A stretch of 64,000 nucleotides of DNA from Methylobacillus caricis (lineage in GTDB: Bacteria; Pseudomonadota; Gammaproteobacteria; Burkholderiales; Methylophilaceae): the NCBI RefSeq assembly GCF_020532705.1, contig NZ_JAJAVD010000001.1, forward strand, positions 744,001-808,000. The letters are read 5' to 3'. Positions within the stretch are counted from its first letter, which is position 1, and each line of letters opens with the position of its first letter. The translations under genes were made by a program, and so were the position numbers. Below the pieces are notes generated by a model. It ran no database searches. It saw nothing but the letters and a program-made list of their open reading frames with translations, and was not told the origin of the DNA. Positions 40,476 through 49,101 of this stretch are shown piece after piece.

Positions 40476-42032
40476 ATGCTTACATTTGATAATCGTTTCT
40501 TACAGGAGTTGCCGGGCGATCCGGAAACCGGCAACCAATTACGCCAGGTGTTCCGTGCCTGTTGGTCGCACGTGGCGCCCACCCCTGTTTCTGCCCCGAC
40601 ACTGCTGGCTTACTCCCGCGAAATGATGGAGACGCTGGGTTTGAGTGATGCAGCTATCCAGTCTTCTGAATGGGTGAATGCCCTGTCGGGCAATGGCCTC
40701 ATTCCTGGCATGCAACCCTATGCCATGTGCTATGGCGGACACCAGTTTGGCAATTGGGCTGGACAACTGGGAGATGGCCGGGCCATCAGCCTGGGGGAGG
40801 TCGTCAATAGCAAGGGTGAGCGCTGGGAGCTGCAATTAAAGGGGGCTGGCGTGACACCTTATTCCCGCATGGCTGATGGCCGCGCGGTGTTGCGTTCCTC
40901 GGTGCGTGAGTTCCTGTGCAGCGAGGCCATGCATCATCTGGGTATTCCCACCACACGGGCCTTGAGCTTGGTGCAGACTGGCGATGTTGTAATCCGGGAT
41001 ATGTTCTACAACGGTAATCCACAGGCAGAGAAAGGGGCGATTGTCTGTCGCGTGTCGCCTTCATTCATCCGGTTCGGGAATTTCGAAATTTATGCGATGC
41101 GTGAGGACAGGGAGACTTTGCAGACCCTTGTGGACTTTACCATCAACCGTGATTTCCCGGAGCTGGCAAGTTATCCGGAGGAAGAGCGGTTTGCCGAGTG
41201 GTTTGCGATTGTCTGTGTGCGTACTGCGCGCCTGATGGCGCAATGGATGCGCGTCGGGTTTGTGCACGGCGTGATGAATACCGACAATATGTCGATATTA
41301 GGCCTCACCATCGACTATGGTCCTTATGGCTGGGTGGACAATTTCGACCCAGGCTGGACACCCAATACCACGGATGCAGCCGGACGACGCTATTGTTTTG
41401 GTCGCCAGCCTGATATTGCACGCTGGAACTTGGAACGCCTCGCGCAAGCGCTCTATAGCCTGCGCCCAGAACGTGAAATTTACGATGAAGGCCTGATGCT
41501 CTATGACCAGGCCTACAACAAGGAGTGGGGGGCGGTATTGACCGCCAAGTTCGGGTTTGCTGTTTGGCGCGATGAGTATGAGCCGCTCATCAATGAAATA
41601 TTCGACCTGATGTACCATGCCGAGATCGACATGACTGAGTTTTTCCGCAAGCTTGCCTTGGTGGATGCCGCTCAGCCTGATTTGGCGCTGCTTGAAAGCG
41701 CGGCCTACAGCCCTGCATTGTGGGATACCTTCAAGCCAAGATTGGCCGAATGGCTCAAACAATACGCCCATGTCTGCCAGACAGAGGGCCGTGTTCCAGC
41801 AGAGCGCCGAAAGGCCATGAATAGCGTCAATCCTCGCTATGTATTGCGCAACTATCTTGCCCAGCAGGCAATTGACCTGGCAGACCAAGGCGATGTCAGC
41901 ATGATAGAAGAGCTGCTGGACGTGTTGCGCAAACCTTATGACGAGCAACTGGGCAGGGAACGCTTTGCTGCCCTGCGTCCTGACTGGGCCAGGCACAAGG
42001 CAGGGTGCTCGATGCTTTCGTGCAGCTCATGA
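40476..42032 (+). CDS. selO: Protein adenylyltransferase SelO (YdiU family)
   Basis: 518 residues, normal length. A pseudokinase fold that transfers AMP to Ser/Thr/Tyr of target proteins, linked to redox stress in E. coli and yeast. Family motifs: YGGHQFGNWAGQLGDGRA, ELQLKGAGVTPYSRMADGRA, the catalytic-loop segment GVMNTDNMSILGLTIDYGPY and the C-terminal CSMLSCSS with the conserved cysteines that regulate activity. No neighbours of related function. A 10-bp hairpin overlaps its stop codon. Confidence 0.95.
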   Translation: MLTFDNRFLQELPGDPETGNQLRQVFRACWSHVAPTPVSAPTLLAYSREMMETLGLSDAAIQSSEWVNALSGNGLIPGMQPYAMCYGGHQFGNWAGQLGDGRAISLGEVVNSKGERWELQLKGAGVTPYSRMADGRAVLRSSVREFLCSEAMHHLGIPTTRALSLVQTGDVVIRDMFYNGNPQAEKGAIVCRVSPSFIRFGNFEIYAMREDRETLQTLVDFTINRDFPELASYPEEERFAEWFAIVCVRTARLMAQWMRVGFVHGVMNTDNMSILGLTIDYGPYGWVDNFDPGWTPNTTDAAGRRYCFGRQPDIARWNLERLAQALYSLRPEREIYDEGLMLYDQAYNKEWGAVLTAKFGFAVWRDEYEPLINEIFDLMYHAEIDMTEFFRKLALVDAAQPDLALLESAAYSPALWDTFKPRLAEWLKQYAHVCQTEGRVPAERRKAMNSVNPRYVLRNYLAQQAIDLADQGDVSMIEELLDVLRKPYDEQLGRERFAALRPDWARHKAGCSMLSCSS

Positions 42033-42045
42033 GTGCATGAGCTGC
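42022..42045 (+). repeat. Perfect hairpin across the selO stop codon
   Basis: GCAGCTCATG and CATGAGCTGC flank AGTG. The TGA stop is within the structure. A T-rich stretch appears only about 20 bases later (ttcttctctt), so it is a weak terminator at most. Confidence 0.5.
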
Positions 42046-42252
42046 CAATACCTGGCCGGTAGAGCATTTTTCTTCTCTTAGGTTCTTTTGTTCGACGGAG
42101 TGTCAACGCTGCGGATTACAGAGCTCCGGTTGTCGATCTGGAACATGACAAACTCTGATTGACCTGCCTTTCAGGAATATATTCTGGAATCCAGATTCAT
42201 ACCGACTGCCTCTTCGGAATTCCATTGATGTTGAGTTTTAGAAGACAGGCAT

Positions 42253-42281
42253 TGACTTTTTGTACATTCGTACAGTAAATT
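42253..42281 (+). promoter_or_regulatory. Promoter and operator of the LexA-like gene
   Basis: TTGACT (42253-42258), a 17-base spacer and TAAATT (42276-42281). The spacer holds the perfect inverted repeat TGTAC-ATTC-GTACA at 42261-42274. A repressor bound here would block RNA polymerase. The predicted start of transcription coincides with the ATG at 42289. Confidence 0.75.
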
Positions 42282-42288
42282 CATGGTT

Positions 42289-42873
42289 ATGGGACAAGAC
42301 AAAGACTTTGAGTACCTGGGCAAGATCCAGGACTATTTCGCAGAACACAGGACATTGCCTACGTTCAGCCATGTGGCACAACTGCTCGGCTTCAAGTCAA
42401 AGAATGCCGTGACTTCGTTCGTGGCGCGCTTGAAGCTGCAAGGCTTCATCGATTACGCGCCGGACAAGCGGCTCAAGCCTGGCAGGCGTTTCTTTGAGCG
42501 CATCATTGCCGAGAGCACAGTGCAGGCAGGGTTTGCCACGCCTGCTTATGGCGATAGCCTGGATACCTTGGGCATCGATGACTACTTGATTGAGAAGCCT
42601 TCACAAACCGTTTTGATCACGGTGCGTGGCGACTCCATGAAGGATGCGGGTATCTTCAATGGCGATGTGGTCATCGTGGAGAAGCGTGCTTTTGCCAACC
42701 TTGGCGATATCGTCGTGGCCATACTCAATAATGAATTCACCCTGAAAACCCTGGGTAAGGAAGATGGCCGTTTCATCCTGATTCCTGCCAACAAGGAGTT
42801 CCCGGTCATCAAGCCCAAGGATGATTTTGAGATATTCGGCGTGGTGGTAGGGCAGTTCCGTAAATACGAATAA
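42289..42873 (+). CDS. lexA: LexA-like self-cleaving repressor (S24 family)
   Basis: 194 residues from the ATG at 42289; an ATG six bases upstream also exists. The N-terminal winged helix (FEYLGKIQDYFAEHRTLPTF ... LLGFKSKNAVTSFVARL) is of the short LexA type. The cleavage site A80-G81 (VQAGFATP), catalytic Ser116 (VRGDSMKDAG) and Lys153 (FTLKTLG) are all present, so RecA-stimulated autocleavage is plausible. A TGTAC-N4-GTACA operator lies between its own -35 and -10. It may be the SOS repressor or a second LexA paralogue; no recA or umuDC is in the window. Confidence 0.87.
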   Translation: MGQDKDFEYLGKIQDYFAEHRTLPTFSHVAQLLGFKSKNAVTSFVARLKLQGFIDYAPDKRLKPGRRFFERIIAESTVQAGFATPAYGDSLDTLGIDDYLIEKPSQTVLITVRGDSMKDAGIFNGDVVIVEKRAFANLGDIVVAILNNEFTLKTLGKEDGRFILIPANKEFPVIKPKDDFEIFGVVVGQFRKYE

Positions 42874-42879
42874 TGCCTG

Positions 42880-42907
42880 ATCGCGCACAAAAGCGTTTGT
42901 GCGCGAT
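42880..42907. repeat. Perfect hairpin after the LexA-like gene
   Basis: ATCGCGCACAAA and TTTGTGCGCGAT flank AGCG. There is no T run next to it on the plus strand, so it is not a classical terminator. A second small inverted repeat (CCCACA/TGTGGG) is at 42982-42998. Confidence 0.55.
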
Positions 42908-43023
42908 TCATAAGCACTTTTGCTTTCACCAAGCATAGTCAAACGCTTAGCTATCCAATCCCCAGACTGCCCACATACTTACCCACAGATTTTGTGGGCA
43001 TTATGATTGGTCTTTTCTTGTTT

Positions 43024-43581
43024 TTATTCGCCTTGGGCCTGCAGCGCCTTCCAGCCCAGGTCCTTCATGCAAAGCAGCAGGCCGCGCGTTGCCTTGGCGG
43101 TTTTGCCTGACATATCAGGCTGATGTTCTGGGCCCAGTCTGGTCACACATTCGTTAATATCAGCTTTCAACGCATCTGCCCCTCTGCCGGTTTTCCACCA
43201 GGAACTGACAATGAATATATCCATGGGGTCGGCGGTTTTCTTGGGTACTTTCGCCACCTCAGGTTTTCCTGCGGTTAAAGCGACTGGCACAGCTTCTTCT
43301 GCCGCTGTTCCGGTATCACGGTAATCATTCTTGAAAGATGCCTTGATCACTGGGTCTGCATCCTCGCTATCGCCCGCATAATTCTGGAATACCCAGCCGC
43401 TGTCTTCCATACATTTGGCAAACGCTTGTCCCTCATTGCCACTTGCCTGACAGGCCTTTCTTGCCTGATCCAGGTCATTGACGCCCGCGCCGCGCTTATA
43501 GGCGAATTCACCACCGCATCCCGCTATTAACACGCTGCTGGCGAGCACTATATATAGGGCTTTAATTACCGTTTTTTTCAT
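43024..43581 (-). CDS. Hypothetical lipoprotein
   Basis: 185 residues from the ATG at 43581, with GGAGGCTGA about ten bases upstream; a longer frame upstream is not supported. The lipobox reads LASSVLIAGCGGEF (Cys about residue 22). The mature part has four more Cys that could form disulfides (ACQASGNEGQAFAKCMEDSG; INECVTRLGPEH; LLLCMKDLGW), in a repeated C-x9-C-M-x-D-G/L-W pattern, suggesting two copies of a small domain. No family recognised. Single gene, divergent from the amide porin gene. Confidence 0.7.
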   Translation of the reverse strand: MKKTVIKALYIVLASSVLIAGCGGEFAYKRGAGVNDLDQARKACQASGNEGQAFAKCMEDSGWVFQNYAGDSEDADPVIKASFKNDYRDTGTAAEEAVPVALTAGKPEVAKVPKKTADPMDIFIVSSWWKTGRGADALKADINECVTRLGPEHQPDMSGKTAKATRGLLLCMKDLGWKALQAQGE

Positions 43582-43782
43582 GATGTTCAGCCTCCAGGCT
43601 TCTGCCTGCCTGTTGATAAGACACGGCCAAATTAACACGACCCCTCCAAACGTCATGTACGCAATATGACGTATTTAAGCAAAGTCCCTCTCTGGCTAAT
43701 CTAGCAACACGAAAGATTTGACGGGTATTTCCTCCGTTCGGGTTTGCAGTGTTTAGTGAAACTTAAATAAAGGGGTCTGGAA

Positions 43783-44961
43783 ATGAAATTCAAGATAAAG
43801 AAGTGTGCGCTGTTGGTGGCACTGGCAACTTCTGCCGCACTGCCATCGATGAGCTCGCAAGCGGCAGGCACTATTACTTTTGGTGAAGACAAGTCCATCA
43901 GCATCGGCCTGGGTCTCCGTACTGCGTTTACCAGTACTGAGGATGCAGCACCGAACGGTAACTCGCGTTCCAAGGACTTTGATGTGGATGATGCCCGTAT
44001 CTATATCAACGCATCTTTAAACAAGTACATCAAGGGTACTTTCAATACCTTCACCACCACCAATGCTACTGATGGCCAGGACAGCATTCGTACCCTGGAT
44101 GCTTACGTCCAGTTCGAGTTCATGGATGAATTCAATATCTGGATGGGCCAACTGTTGCCTCCAACAGACCGTGCCAACCTGGATGGCCCGTTCTACCTCA
44201 ATGCCTGGTCCTATCCCGGTGTGGCTTCGCGCTACCAGAACAAGTTTGTTGGCCGTGATATCGGTGTGACTGTCTGGGGCAAGCTGTTCGACAAGCGTTT
44301 GGTGTATTCCGTGGGTGCATTCGAGGGTAACCGGGTTTCCAGCTTCAACAGCAACAGCGCGCTCAATCCCAACCGCTCCGACAACCTGATGTTCAGCGGT
44401 CGTCTGCAATATGACTTCCTTGATGCAGGCAATGACCCTGCCTACTACACCAGCAGCGTCTACTACGGCAAGGATGTCCTCTCCGTTGCCCTCGTCGGTA
44501 TGTTCCAGAAGGATGCAGTGGGTGTCGCCGGTGCCAGCGATGACTACAAGGCTTACAACATCGATGCCGTTTTCGAGAAGAAATTCTCTGCCGGTGTGCT
44601 GAACCTCGAGGGTGCCGCCTACAAGTACAACTTCAGTGATTCCGCCGTGGCAGCCGATGCTGCAGCCGTGGTGGCCGGTGGCGGCAGCTTTGCTGGTGCA
44701 GTGCCGGGCAAGGCTTACCTGGGCGTGGCTTCCTGGATGTTCGGCGATACCGTGGGCTGGGGCAAGTTCCAGCCTTACGCTCGCTACCAGAAGTTTGACG
44801 TCGACGGCAACATCGGCGCCGACCAGAAGGAATATGACATTGGCCTGAACTACATCATCGATGGCCACAATGCGCGTATCAGCACCGTTTACACCAAGAC
44901 CAAGACGCAGGGCATCAGCGATATCGACAGATTCACCGTTGGCTTGCAGTTGCAATTCTAG
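43783..44961 (+). CDS. fmdC: Outer-membrane porin of the amide/urea cluster (FmdC-like)
   Basis: 392 residues: signal peptide (CALLVALATSAALPSMSSQA) and a beta-barrel pattern throughout, ending in LQLQF with the terminal Phe needed for outer-membrane insertion. The segment FDVDDARIYINASLNKYIKG and MGQLLPPTDRANLDGPFYL are typical of this porin group. In Methylophilus methylotrophus a porin, FmdC, is induced by short-chain amides and urea and lies with formamidase; synteny supports the same role here, and the symbol is based on it. Sequence identity to FmdC was not tested. A 12-bp hairpin separates it from fmdA. Confidence 0.85.
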   Translation: MKFKIKKCALLVALATSAALPSMSSQAAGTITFGEDKSISIGLGLRTAFTSTEDAAPNGNSRSKDFDVDDARIYINASLNKYIKGTFNTFTTTNATDGQDSIRTLDAYVQFEFMDEFNIWMGQLLPPTDRANLDGPFYLNAWSYPGVASRYQNKFVGRDIGVTVWGKLFDKRLVYSVGAFEGNRVSSFNSNSALNPNRSDNLMFSGRLQYDFLDAGNDPAYYTSSVYYGKDVLSVALVGMFQKDAVGVAGASDDYKAYNIDAVFEKKFSAGVLNLEGAAYKYNFSDSAVAADAAAVVAGGGSFAGAVPGKAYLGVASWMFGDTVGWGKFQPYARYQKFDVDGNIGADQKEYDIGLNYIIDGHNARISTVYTKTKTQGISDIDRFTVGLQLQF

Positions 44962-44968
44962 TTGGGTG

Positions 44969-44996
44969 ACAGCCGTCACCTGGCGGTGGCGGCTGT
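44969..44996 (+). repeat. Intercistronic hairpin between porin and formamidase genes
   Basis: ACAGCCGTCACC pairs with GGTGGCGGCTGT (one G-U) around TGGC. No T run follows, so it more likely stabilises or segments the mRNA than ends it. Confidence 0.6.
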
Positions 44997-45030
44997 TGAA
45001 AGTTGTGTTTAAGGGTAAGGAGACATATAG

Positions 45031-46254
45031 ATGAAAACCTTGATTAAGCTGGATTTTGAAAAGCCTGCCTGGGAGCAGGATGGTCAGATTCATAATCGCT
45101 GGCACCCTGATCTGCCGATGGTGGCGATGGTGAAGCCTGGCGATGAGTTCCGTGTCGAGTGTATGGACTGGACTGGTGGACAGATCGGCAATAACGATAG
45201 CGCCAACGATATCCGGGATGTGGATTTATTGCAGGTGCATTACCTGAGCGGCCCTATCGGGGTTGAAGGGGCAGAGCCGGGTGATCTGATGGTGGTGGAT
45301 ATCCTGGATGTAGGCACCATGCAGGATCAGCAGTGGGGCTTCAATGGCCTGTTCGACAAGAACAATGGCGGCGGTTTCCTGACCGACCATTATCCTGAGG
45401 CATCCAAGACCATCTGGGATTTCCATGGCATCTATACTACTTCCCGCCATGTACCCAATGTGAAATTCGCCGGCATCATGCACCCAGGTTTGATTGGCTG
45501 CCTGCCTTCCCGCGACTTGCTGGAAAAGTGGAACAAGCGTGAAGCAGACCTGATTGCCACGGATCCTGACCGTGTTCCTGCGTTGGCCCTGCCGCCCAAT
45601 GAGAAAGCTGCAGTAATGGGCCGCCTGCAGGGTGATGCAGCAACAGCTGCTGCCAAGGAAGGCGCCCGTACCGTACCCCCACGTGACCATGGCGGTAACT
45701 GCGATATCAAGAACCTGACCAAGGGCTCCCGTATTTTCTTCCCGGTCTATGTCAAGGACGGCGGTCTTTCCATGGGCGACCTGCACTTCTCGCAAGGAGA
45801 CGGTGAAATCACTTTCTGCGGCGCGATCGAGATGGCGGGCTACCTGGATATCAAGGTGGCGTTGATCAAGGATGGTGTCAAGAAGTACGGCATCAAGAAC
45901 CCATTGTTCCAGCCTAGTCCATTGACCCCTAACTACCGTGATTACCTGATCTTTGAAGGCATCTCTGTAGATGAACAAGGCAAGCAGCATTACCTCGATG
46001 TACATGTGGCTTATCGCCAGGCTTGCCTGAATGCCATTGAGTACCTCAAGAAGTTTGGGTACAGCGGCGAGCAAGCCGTATCCATTCTGGGTACGGCACC
46101 GGTGGAAGGGCATATCAGCGGCATTGTCGATATCCCGAATGCCTGCGCCACCTTGTGGTTGCCGACAGAGATCTTTGATTTCGACCTGAAGCCAAATGCG
46201 AATGGACCGATCAAGGTCGTTACCGGCGAGATTGATGTAGCCAAGACTTCTTAA
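45031..46254 (+). CDS. fmdA: Formamidase / acetamidase
   Basis: 407 residues, matching FmdA formamidases of Methylophilus and relatives, which hydrolyse formamide (and less well other short amides) to ammonia and the acid. Conserved segments are the N-terminal ECMDWTGGQIGNNDSANDI, FAGIMHPGLIGCLPS, HGGNCDIKNL and MGDLHFSQGDGEITFCGAIE, the last including metal-binding residues. A ggtaagga ribosome site lies nine bases upstream. fmdB follows after 29 bp. With the porin and Urt transporter it gives amide nitrogen assimilation. Confidence 0.96.
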   Translation: MKTLIKLDFEKPAWEQDGQIHNRWHPDLPMVAMVKPGDEFRVECMDWTGGQIGNNDSANDIRDVDLLQVHYLSGPIGVEGAEPGDLMVVDILDVGTMQDQQWGFNGLFDKNNGGGFLTDHYPEASKTIWDFHGIYTTSRHVPNVKFAGIMHPGLIGCLPSRDLLEKWNKREADLIATDPDRVPALALPPNEKAAVMGRLQGDAATAAAKEGARTVPPRDHGGNCDIKNLTKGSRIFFPVYVKDGGLSMGDLHFSQGDGEITFCGAIEMAGYLDIKVALIKDGVKKYGIKNPLFQPSPLTPNYRDYLIFEGISVDEQGKQHYLDVHVAYRQACLNAIEYLKKFGYSGEQAVSILGTAPVEGHISGIVDIPNACATLWLPTEIFDFDLKPNANGPIKVVTGEIDVAKTS

Positions 46255-46283
46255 ACCAGGTTCTTAAGCAAGGGGAGTTAGCC

Positions 46284-46643
46284 ATGCCAATGTATGAATA
46301 CAGATGTGATGAATGCGGTGTGTTTGCCGCCATGGGAAAAATGAGCGAGTCGAGCTCACCGACAATCTGTCCGGATTGTGGGGAGTTGAGCGAGCGCATT
46401 CTCTCTGTGCCGCGTCTGGCCATTCTTGGCAAGGCTCAGCGAAGCGCGCACGAACGCAACGAGAAATCTGCCAATGAGCCCAGGTCCACCCGCCGCTCCA
46501 GTTGCGGATGTGCCGGGACTCATACGTGTAGTTCGTCCAGCGCCAAATCCAGTTCCGCTCAGGGAGCCAATGCAAAAGAGAAAGGAAGCCTATTGCAGAT
46601 GCAGACGAAGAAAACGGCCCGTCCCTGGATGTTGGGACATTGA
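46284..46643 (+). CDS. fmdB: FmdB-type zinc-ribbon protein
   Basis: 119 residues. The N-terminal half is the FmdB zinc ribbon: MPMYEYRCDECGVFAAMGKM then TICPDCGELSERIL, giving two CxxC pairs. The C-terminal half is Ser/Ala/Lys-rich with another Cys cluster (SSCGCAGTHTC) and is probably disordered. FmdB was named as a possible regulator of formamidase expression in Methylophilus; a DNA- or protein-binding role is not proven. A long palindromic repeat starts at its stop codon. Confidence 0.9.
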   Translation: MPMYEYRCDECGVFAAMGKMSESSSPTICPDCGELSERILSVPRLAILGKAQRSAHERNEKSANEPRSTRRSSCGCAGTHTCSSSSAKSSSAQGANAKEKGSLLQMQTKKTARPWMLGH

Positions 46644-46744
46644 GAATGCACAGCATCATGCGATAGCGGCGTTGCGCCTCCTTGCCGTACTGGGTTGTAC
46701 TGTCTTCGTCGGCGCGCCTTGCTCTCACATGATGATGCATATTC
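46644..46744. repeat. Long palindromic element U1 (after fmdB)
   Basis: Begins directly behind the fmdB stop. Outer arms at 46644-46660 and 46728-46744 pair at 13 of 17 positions; the core contains CTTGCCGTACT, GTACTGTC and GGCGCGCCTTGC, shared with elements U2-U4. No T run. Confidence 0.75.
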
Positions 46745-46800
46745 CCAAGAGTTTTTGAATACCTTAATTTTTTGCAGTTTTTAATTTCAGGAGAAATCTG

Positions 46801-48045
46801 ATGAGTAACAATACTAGACGCCATTTCATCACGAAAACCGGCGCCCTTATGGGAGCCTTGCTTGCCGCAGGCATGATTTCCGGCAGCGCTTTTGCGGCTG
46901 ATTTCCCCACTGCCAAGGTCAACACCACCAAGCTGGCAGTGACTGACACGACAGTCAAGGTCGGTATCCTGCACTCATCCACCGGCACCATGGCGATCAG
47001 TGAAACCGGTTCCATCCAGGCCGAGAAACTGGCGATTGCCCAGATCAATGCCATGGGTGGCGTGCTGGGCCGCAAGATCGAGGTCATCCAGGAAGACGGC
47101 GCCAGTGACTGGCCGACTTTCGCTGAAAAATCCAAGAAATTGCTGGTGAACGACAAGGTAGCCACGGTATTCGGCTGCTGGACATCTGCTTCACGCAAGG
47201 CGGTATTGCCCGTATTCGAGAAAGAAAATGGCCTGCTGTTCTACCCGACTTTCTATGAAGGCTTGGAGCAATCCAAGAACGTGTTTTACACCGGCCAGGA
47301 AGCGACCCAGCAGATTCTTGCAGGCCTGGACTGGATAGCCAAGGAAAAGAAGGCAAAAACTTTCTACCTGATTGGTTCCGACTATATCTGGCCACGCACT
47401 TCCATGAAGATTGCCCGTAAGCACATCGAGCAGAAGCTTGGCGGCAAGGTAGTGGGTGAAGAGTACATCGCACTTGGTGATACCCAGTTTGGTTCCGTCA
47501 TCAACAAGATCAAGCTGAAGAAGCCTGATGTGATTTATGCGGCAGTGGTAGGTGGCAGTAACGTGGCCTGGTTCAAGCAACTCAATGCAGCTGGTCTCAA
47601 CTCCAAGAAGCAGAACATGCTGACCATTTCCGTGACCGAGGATGAAGTGCTGGGTATCGGCGGTGAAAACCTGGAAGGCTTCTACTCTGCGATGAAGTAC
47701 TTCCAATCATTGAAGAACCCAAACAACGAGAAGTTCGTTGCCGAGTTCAAGAAAATGTGGGGACCCAAGTCTGTCATTGGCGACGTGACGCAAGCTGCCT
47801 ACCTCGGCCCATGGCTGTGGAAAGCTGCGGTTGAGCGCGCAGGGAGCTTTGATGTAGATAAGGCAGCTGCAGCATTGCCTGGCTACGAGTTGAAAACAGC
47901 GCCTGAAGGGTATGTGAAGGTTGATCCTAACCATCACCTGGAAAGCAAGCTGCGTGTAGGTAAATGGCTGGCTAACGGCCAGGCTGAGGTGGTCTACGAG
48001 TCTGACCTGATCAAGCCTGATCCATTCCCAAAGGGTTATCAATAA
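46801..48045 (+). CDS. urtA: Urea ABC transporter substrate-binding protein
   Basis: 414 residues. A long twin-Arg-free signal peptide (HFITKTGALMGALLAAGMIS ... SAFAADF) leads to a periplasmic binding domain of the branched-chain amino-acid/urea type: VKVGILHSSTGTMAISETG and VFGCWTSASRKAVLPVFE are UrtA hallmarks. It captures urea (and in Methylophilus, as FmdD, short-chain amides). The long 5' gap from fmdB holds palindrome U1, and a hairpin follows before urtB. Confidence 0.95.
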   Translation: MSNNTRRHFITKTGALMGALLAAGMISGSAFAADFPTAKVNTTKLAVTDTTVKVGILHSSTGTMAISETGSIQAEKLAIAQINAMGGVLGRKIEVIQEDGASDWPTFAEKSKKLLVNDKVATVFGCWTSASRKAVLPVFEKENGLLFYPTFYEGLEQSKNVFYTGQEATQQILAGLDWIAKEKKAKTFYLIGSDYIWPRTSMKIARKHIEQKLGGKVVGEEYIALGDTQFGSVINKIKLKKPDVIYAAVVGGSNVAWFKQLNAAGLNSKKQNMLTISVTEDEVLGIGGENLEGFYSAMKYFQSLKNPNNEKFVAEFKKMWGPKSVIGDVTQAAYLGPWLWKAAVERAGSFDVDKAAAALPGYELKTAPEGYVKVDPNHHLESKLRVGKWLANGQAEVVYESDLIKPDPFPKGYQ

Positions 48046-48072
48046 GCGTTTAGCAGTTCATTAAGTGAAATC

Positions 48073-48102
48073 CCACAGCAGCCCCGCAAGGGGTTGTTGT
48101 GG
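48073..48102 (+). repeat. Hairpin with GCAA tetraloop between urtA and urtB
   Basis: CCACAGCAGCCCC pairs with GGGGTTGTTGTGG (two G-U pairs) around a GNRA loop. No T run. Such structures commonly protect the binding-protein message and lower downstream expression. Confidence 0.65.
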
Positions 48103-48171
48103 CGAGTAACAGAAGATTCATAGAAGCATGGATTCATCTTCGTAAGTAAGAAAAAAGGCTGGAGGCCGATT

Positions 48172-49089
48172 ATGTTTGATTATTCAATGGCAGAGATAGG
48201 CAATATCGTTGTCATGCAGGCTTTCTCGGGGTTAAGCCTGTTCAGCGTTCTTCTCCTGATGGCACTTGGCCTAGCGATCATCTTCGGGCAAATGGGCGTG
48301 ATCAATATGGCCCATGGCGAATTCATGGCCATAGGCGCCTACACCACGGTGTTTCTTTCCAAGGTTGCCGAAACTTACGGAATTGTTAACTACTACTTCC
48401 TGTTTGCGATTGTGATCGCATTCATCATCGCATTCATCATTGGCTATATCATCGAGTTTGCCCTGATACGGCATCTCTACAAGCGGCCGCTTGATACCTT
48501 GCTTGCCACCTGGGGGTTGAGCTTGGTGATGCAGCAGATTTTCCGTTCCACCTTTGGCGCCAAGGAAGTCAGCGCCGTGTTGCCAGAATGGCTCATGGGC
48601 TCTTTCCAGCCGACGCCGGACATCGATATCCCGATCAACGGGGTGTTTGTGCTGGCGCTTGCATTGGTGGTGACTGTCGGTGTCTATATATTCATGTTCC
48701 GCTCCCGCTGGGGCCTGCGTGTGCGTGCCACGGTGCAGAACCGTGTGATGGCTGGTGCTGTTGGCATCAATACCAAGAAGGTTGACCGTGTCACTTTCGC
48801 GCTGGGCTGCGGTATCGCCGGCGTGGCTGGTGCTGCTTTCACCACGATTGCCTCGACTGGCCCGACCACGGGTTCGCTCTACATCGTCGACAGCTTCATG
48901 GTCGTCGTGTTCGGTGGCGCAGCCAGCATATTGGGTACCATTGCCTCCGCATTCGGCATTGCCCAGGCGCAATCCATCCTGCAATTCTTCATGACCAGCT
49001 CCATGGGCAAGGTCGCGACACTGATGGTGATCGTCGGCATCCTCATGATGCGTCCTGAAGGCCTGTTTGCATCCAAAGTACGTAAGTAA
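48172..49089 (+). CDS. urtB: Urea ABC transporter permease UrtB
   Basis: 305 residues, eight or so membrane segments, LivH type. ALGLAIIFGQMGVINMAHGE is the conserved start of the permease fold, and RVTFALGCGIAGVAGAAFTT carries the EAA-like coupling region. A ggctggagg ribosome site precedes the ATG. UrtB and UrtC form the inner-membrane channel for urea. It lacks the extra N-terminal domain that some UrtB proteins have. Confidence 0.94.
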   Translation: MFDYSMAEIGNIVVMQAFSGLSLFSVLLLMALGLAIIFGQMGVINMAHGEFMAIGAYTTVFLSKVAETYGIVNYYFLFAIVIAFIIAFIIGYIIEFALIRHLYKRPLDTLLATWGLSLVMQQIFRSTFGAKEVSAVLPEWLMGSFQPTPDIDIPINGVFVLALALVVTVGVYIFMFRSRWGLRVRATVQNRVMAGAVGINTKKVDRVTFALGCGIAGVAGAAFTTIASTGPTTGSLYIVDSFMVVVFGGAASILGTIASAFGIAQAQSILQFFMTSSMGKVATLMVIVGILMMRPEGLFASKVRK

Positions 49090-49101
49090 GGGGAATCGGA
49101 C

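Noticed and set aside
42982-42998. CCCACA/TGTGGG as terminator of the minus-strand lipoprotein gene
   Set aside because: There is no T run on the minus strand after the stem, and the stem is only six pairs.
43692-43710. TGGC...AGCA before the porin gene as a sigma-54 promoter
   Set aside because: GG and GC are eight rather than ten bases apart, which sigma-54 does not tolerate.
44017-45105. Long antisense frames, such as 44017-45105, 54300-55019, 48271-48984, 45226-46113 and 819-1448
   Set aside because: They lie opposite strongly conserved genes (porin, ureC, urtB, fmdA, OYE), have His/Gly-rich low-information products and lack ribosome sites. They reflect the codon bias of the sense genes.
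46264-46974. Minus-strand frame across fmdB and the region after it
   Set aside because: It reads through palindrome U1, and a similar peptide appears opposite U3 (53158-53535). The likeness comes from the shared DNA repeat, not from a protein family.
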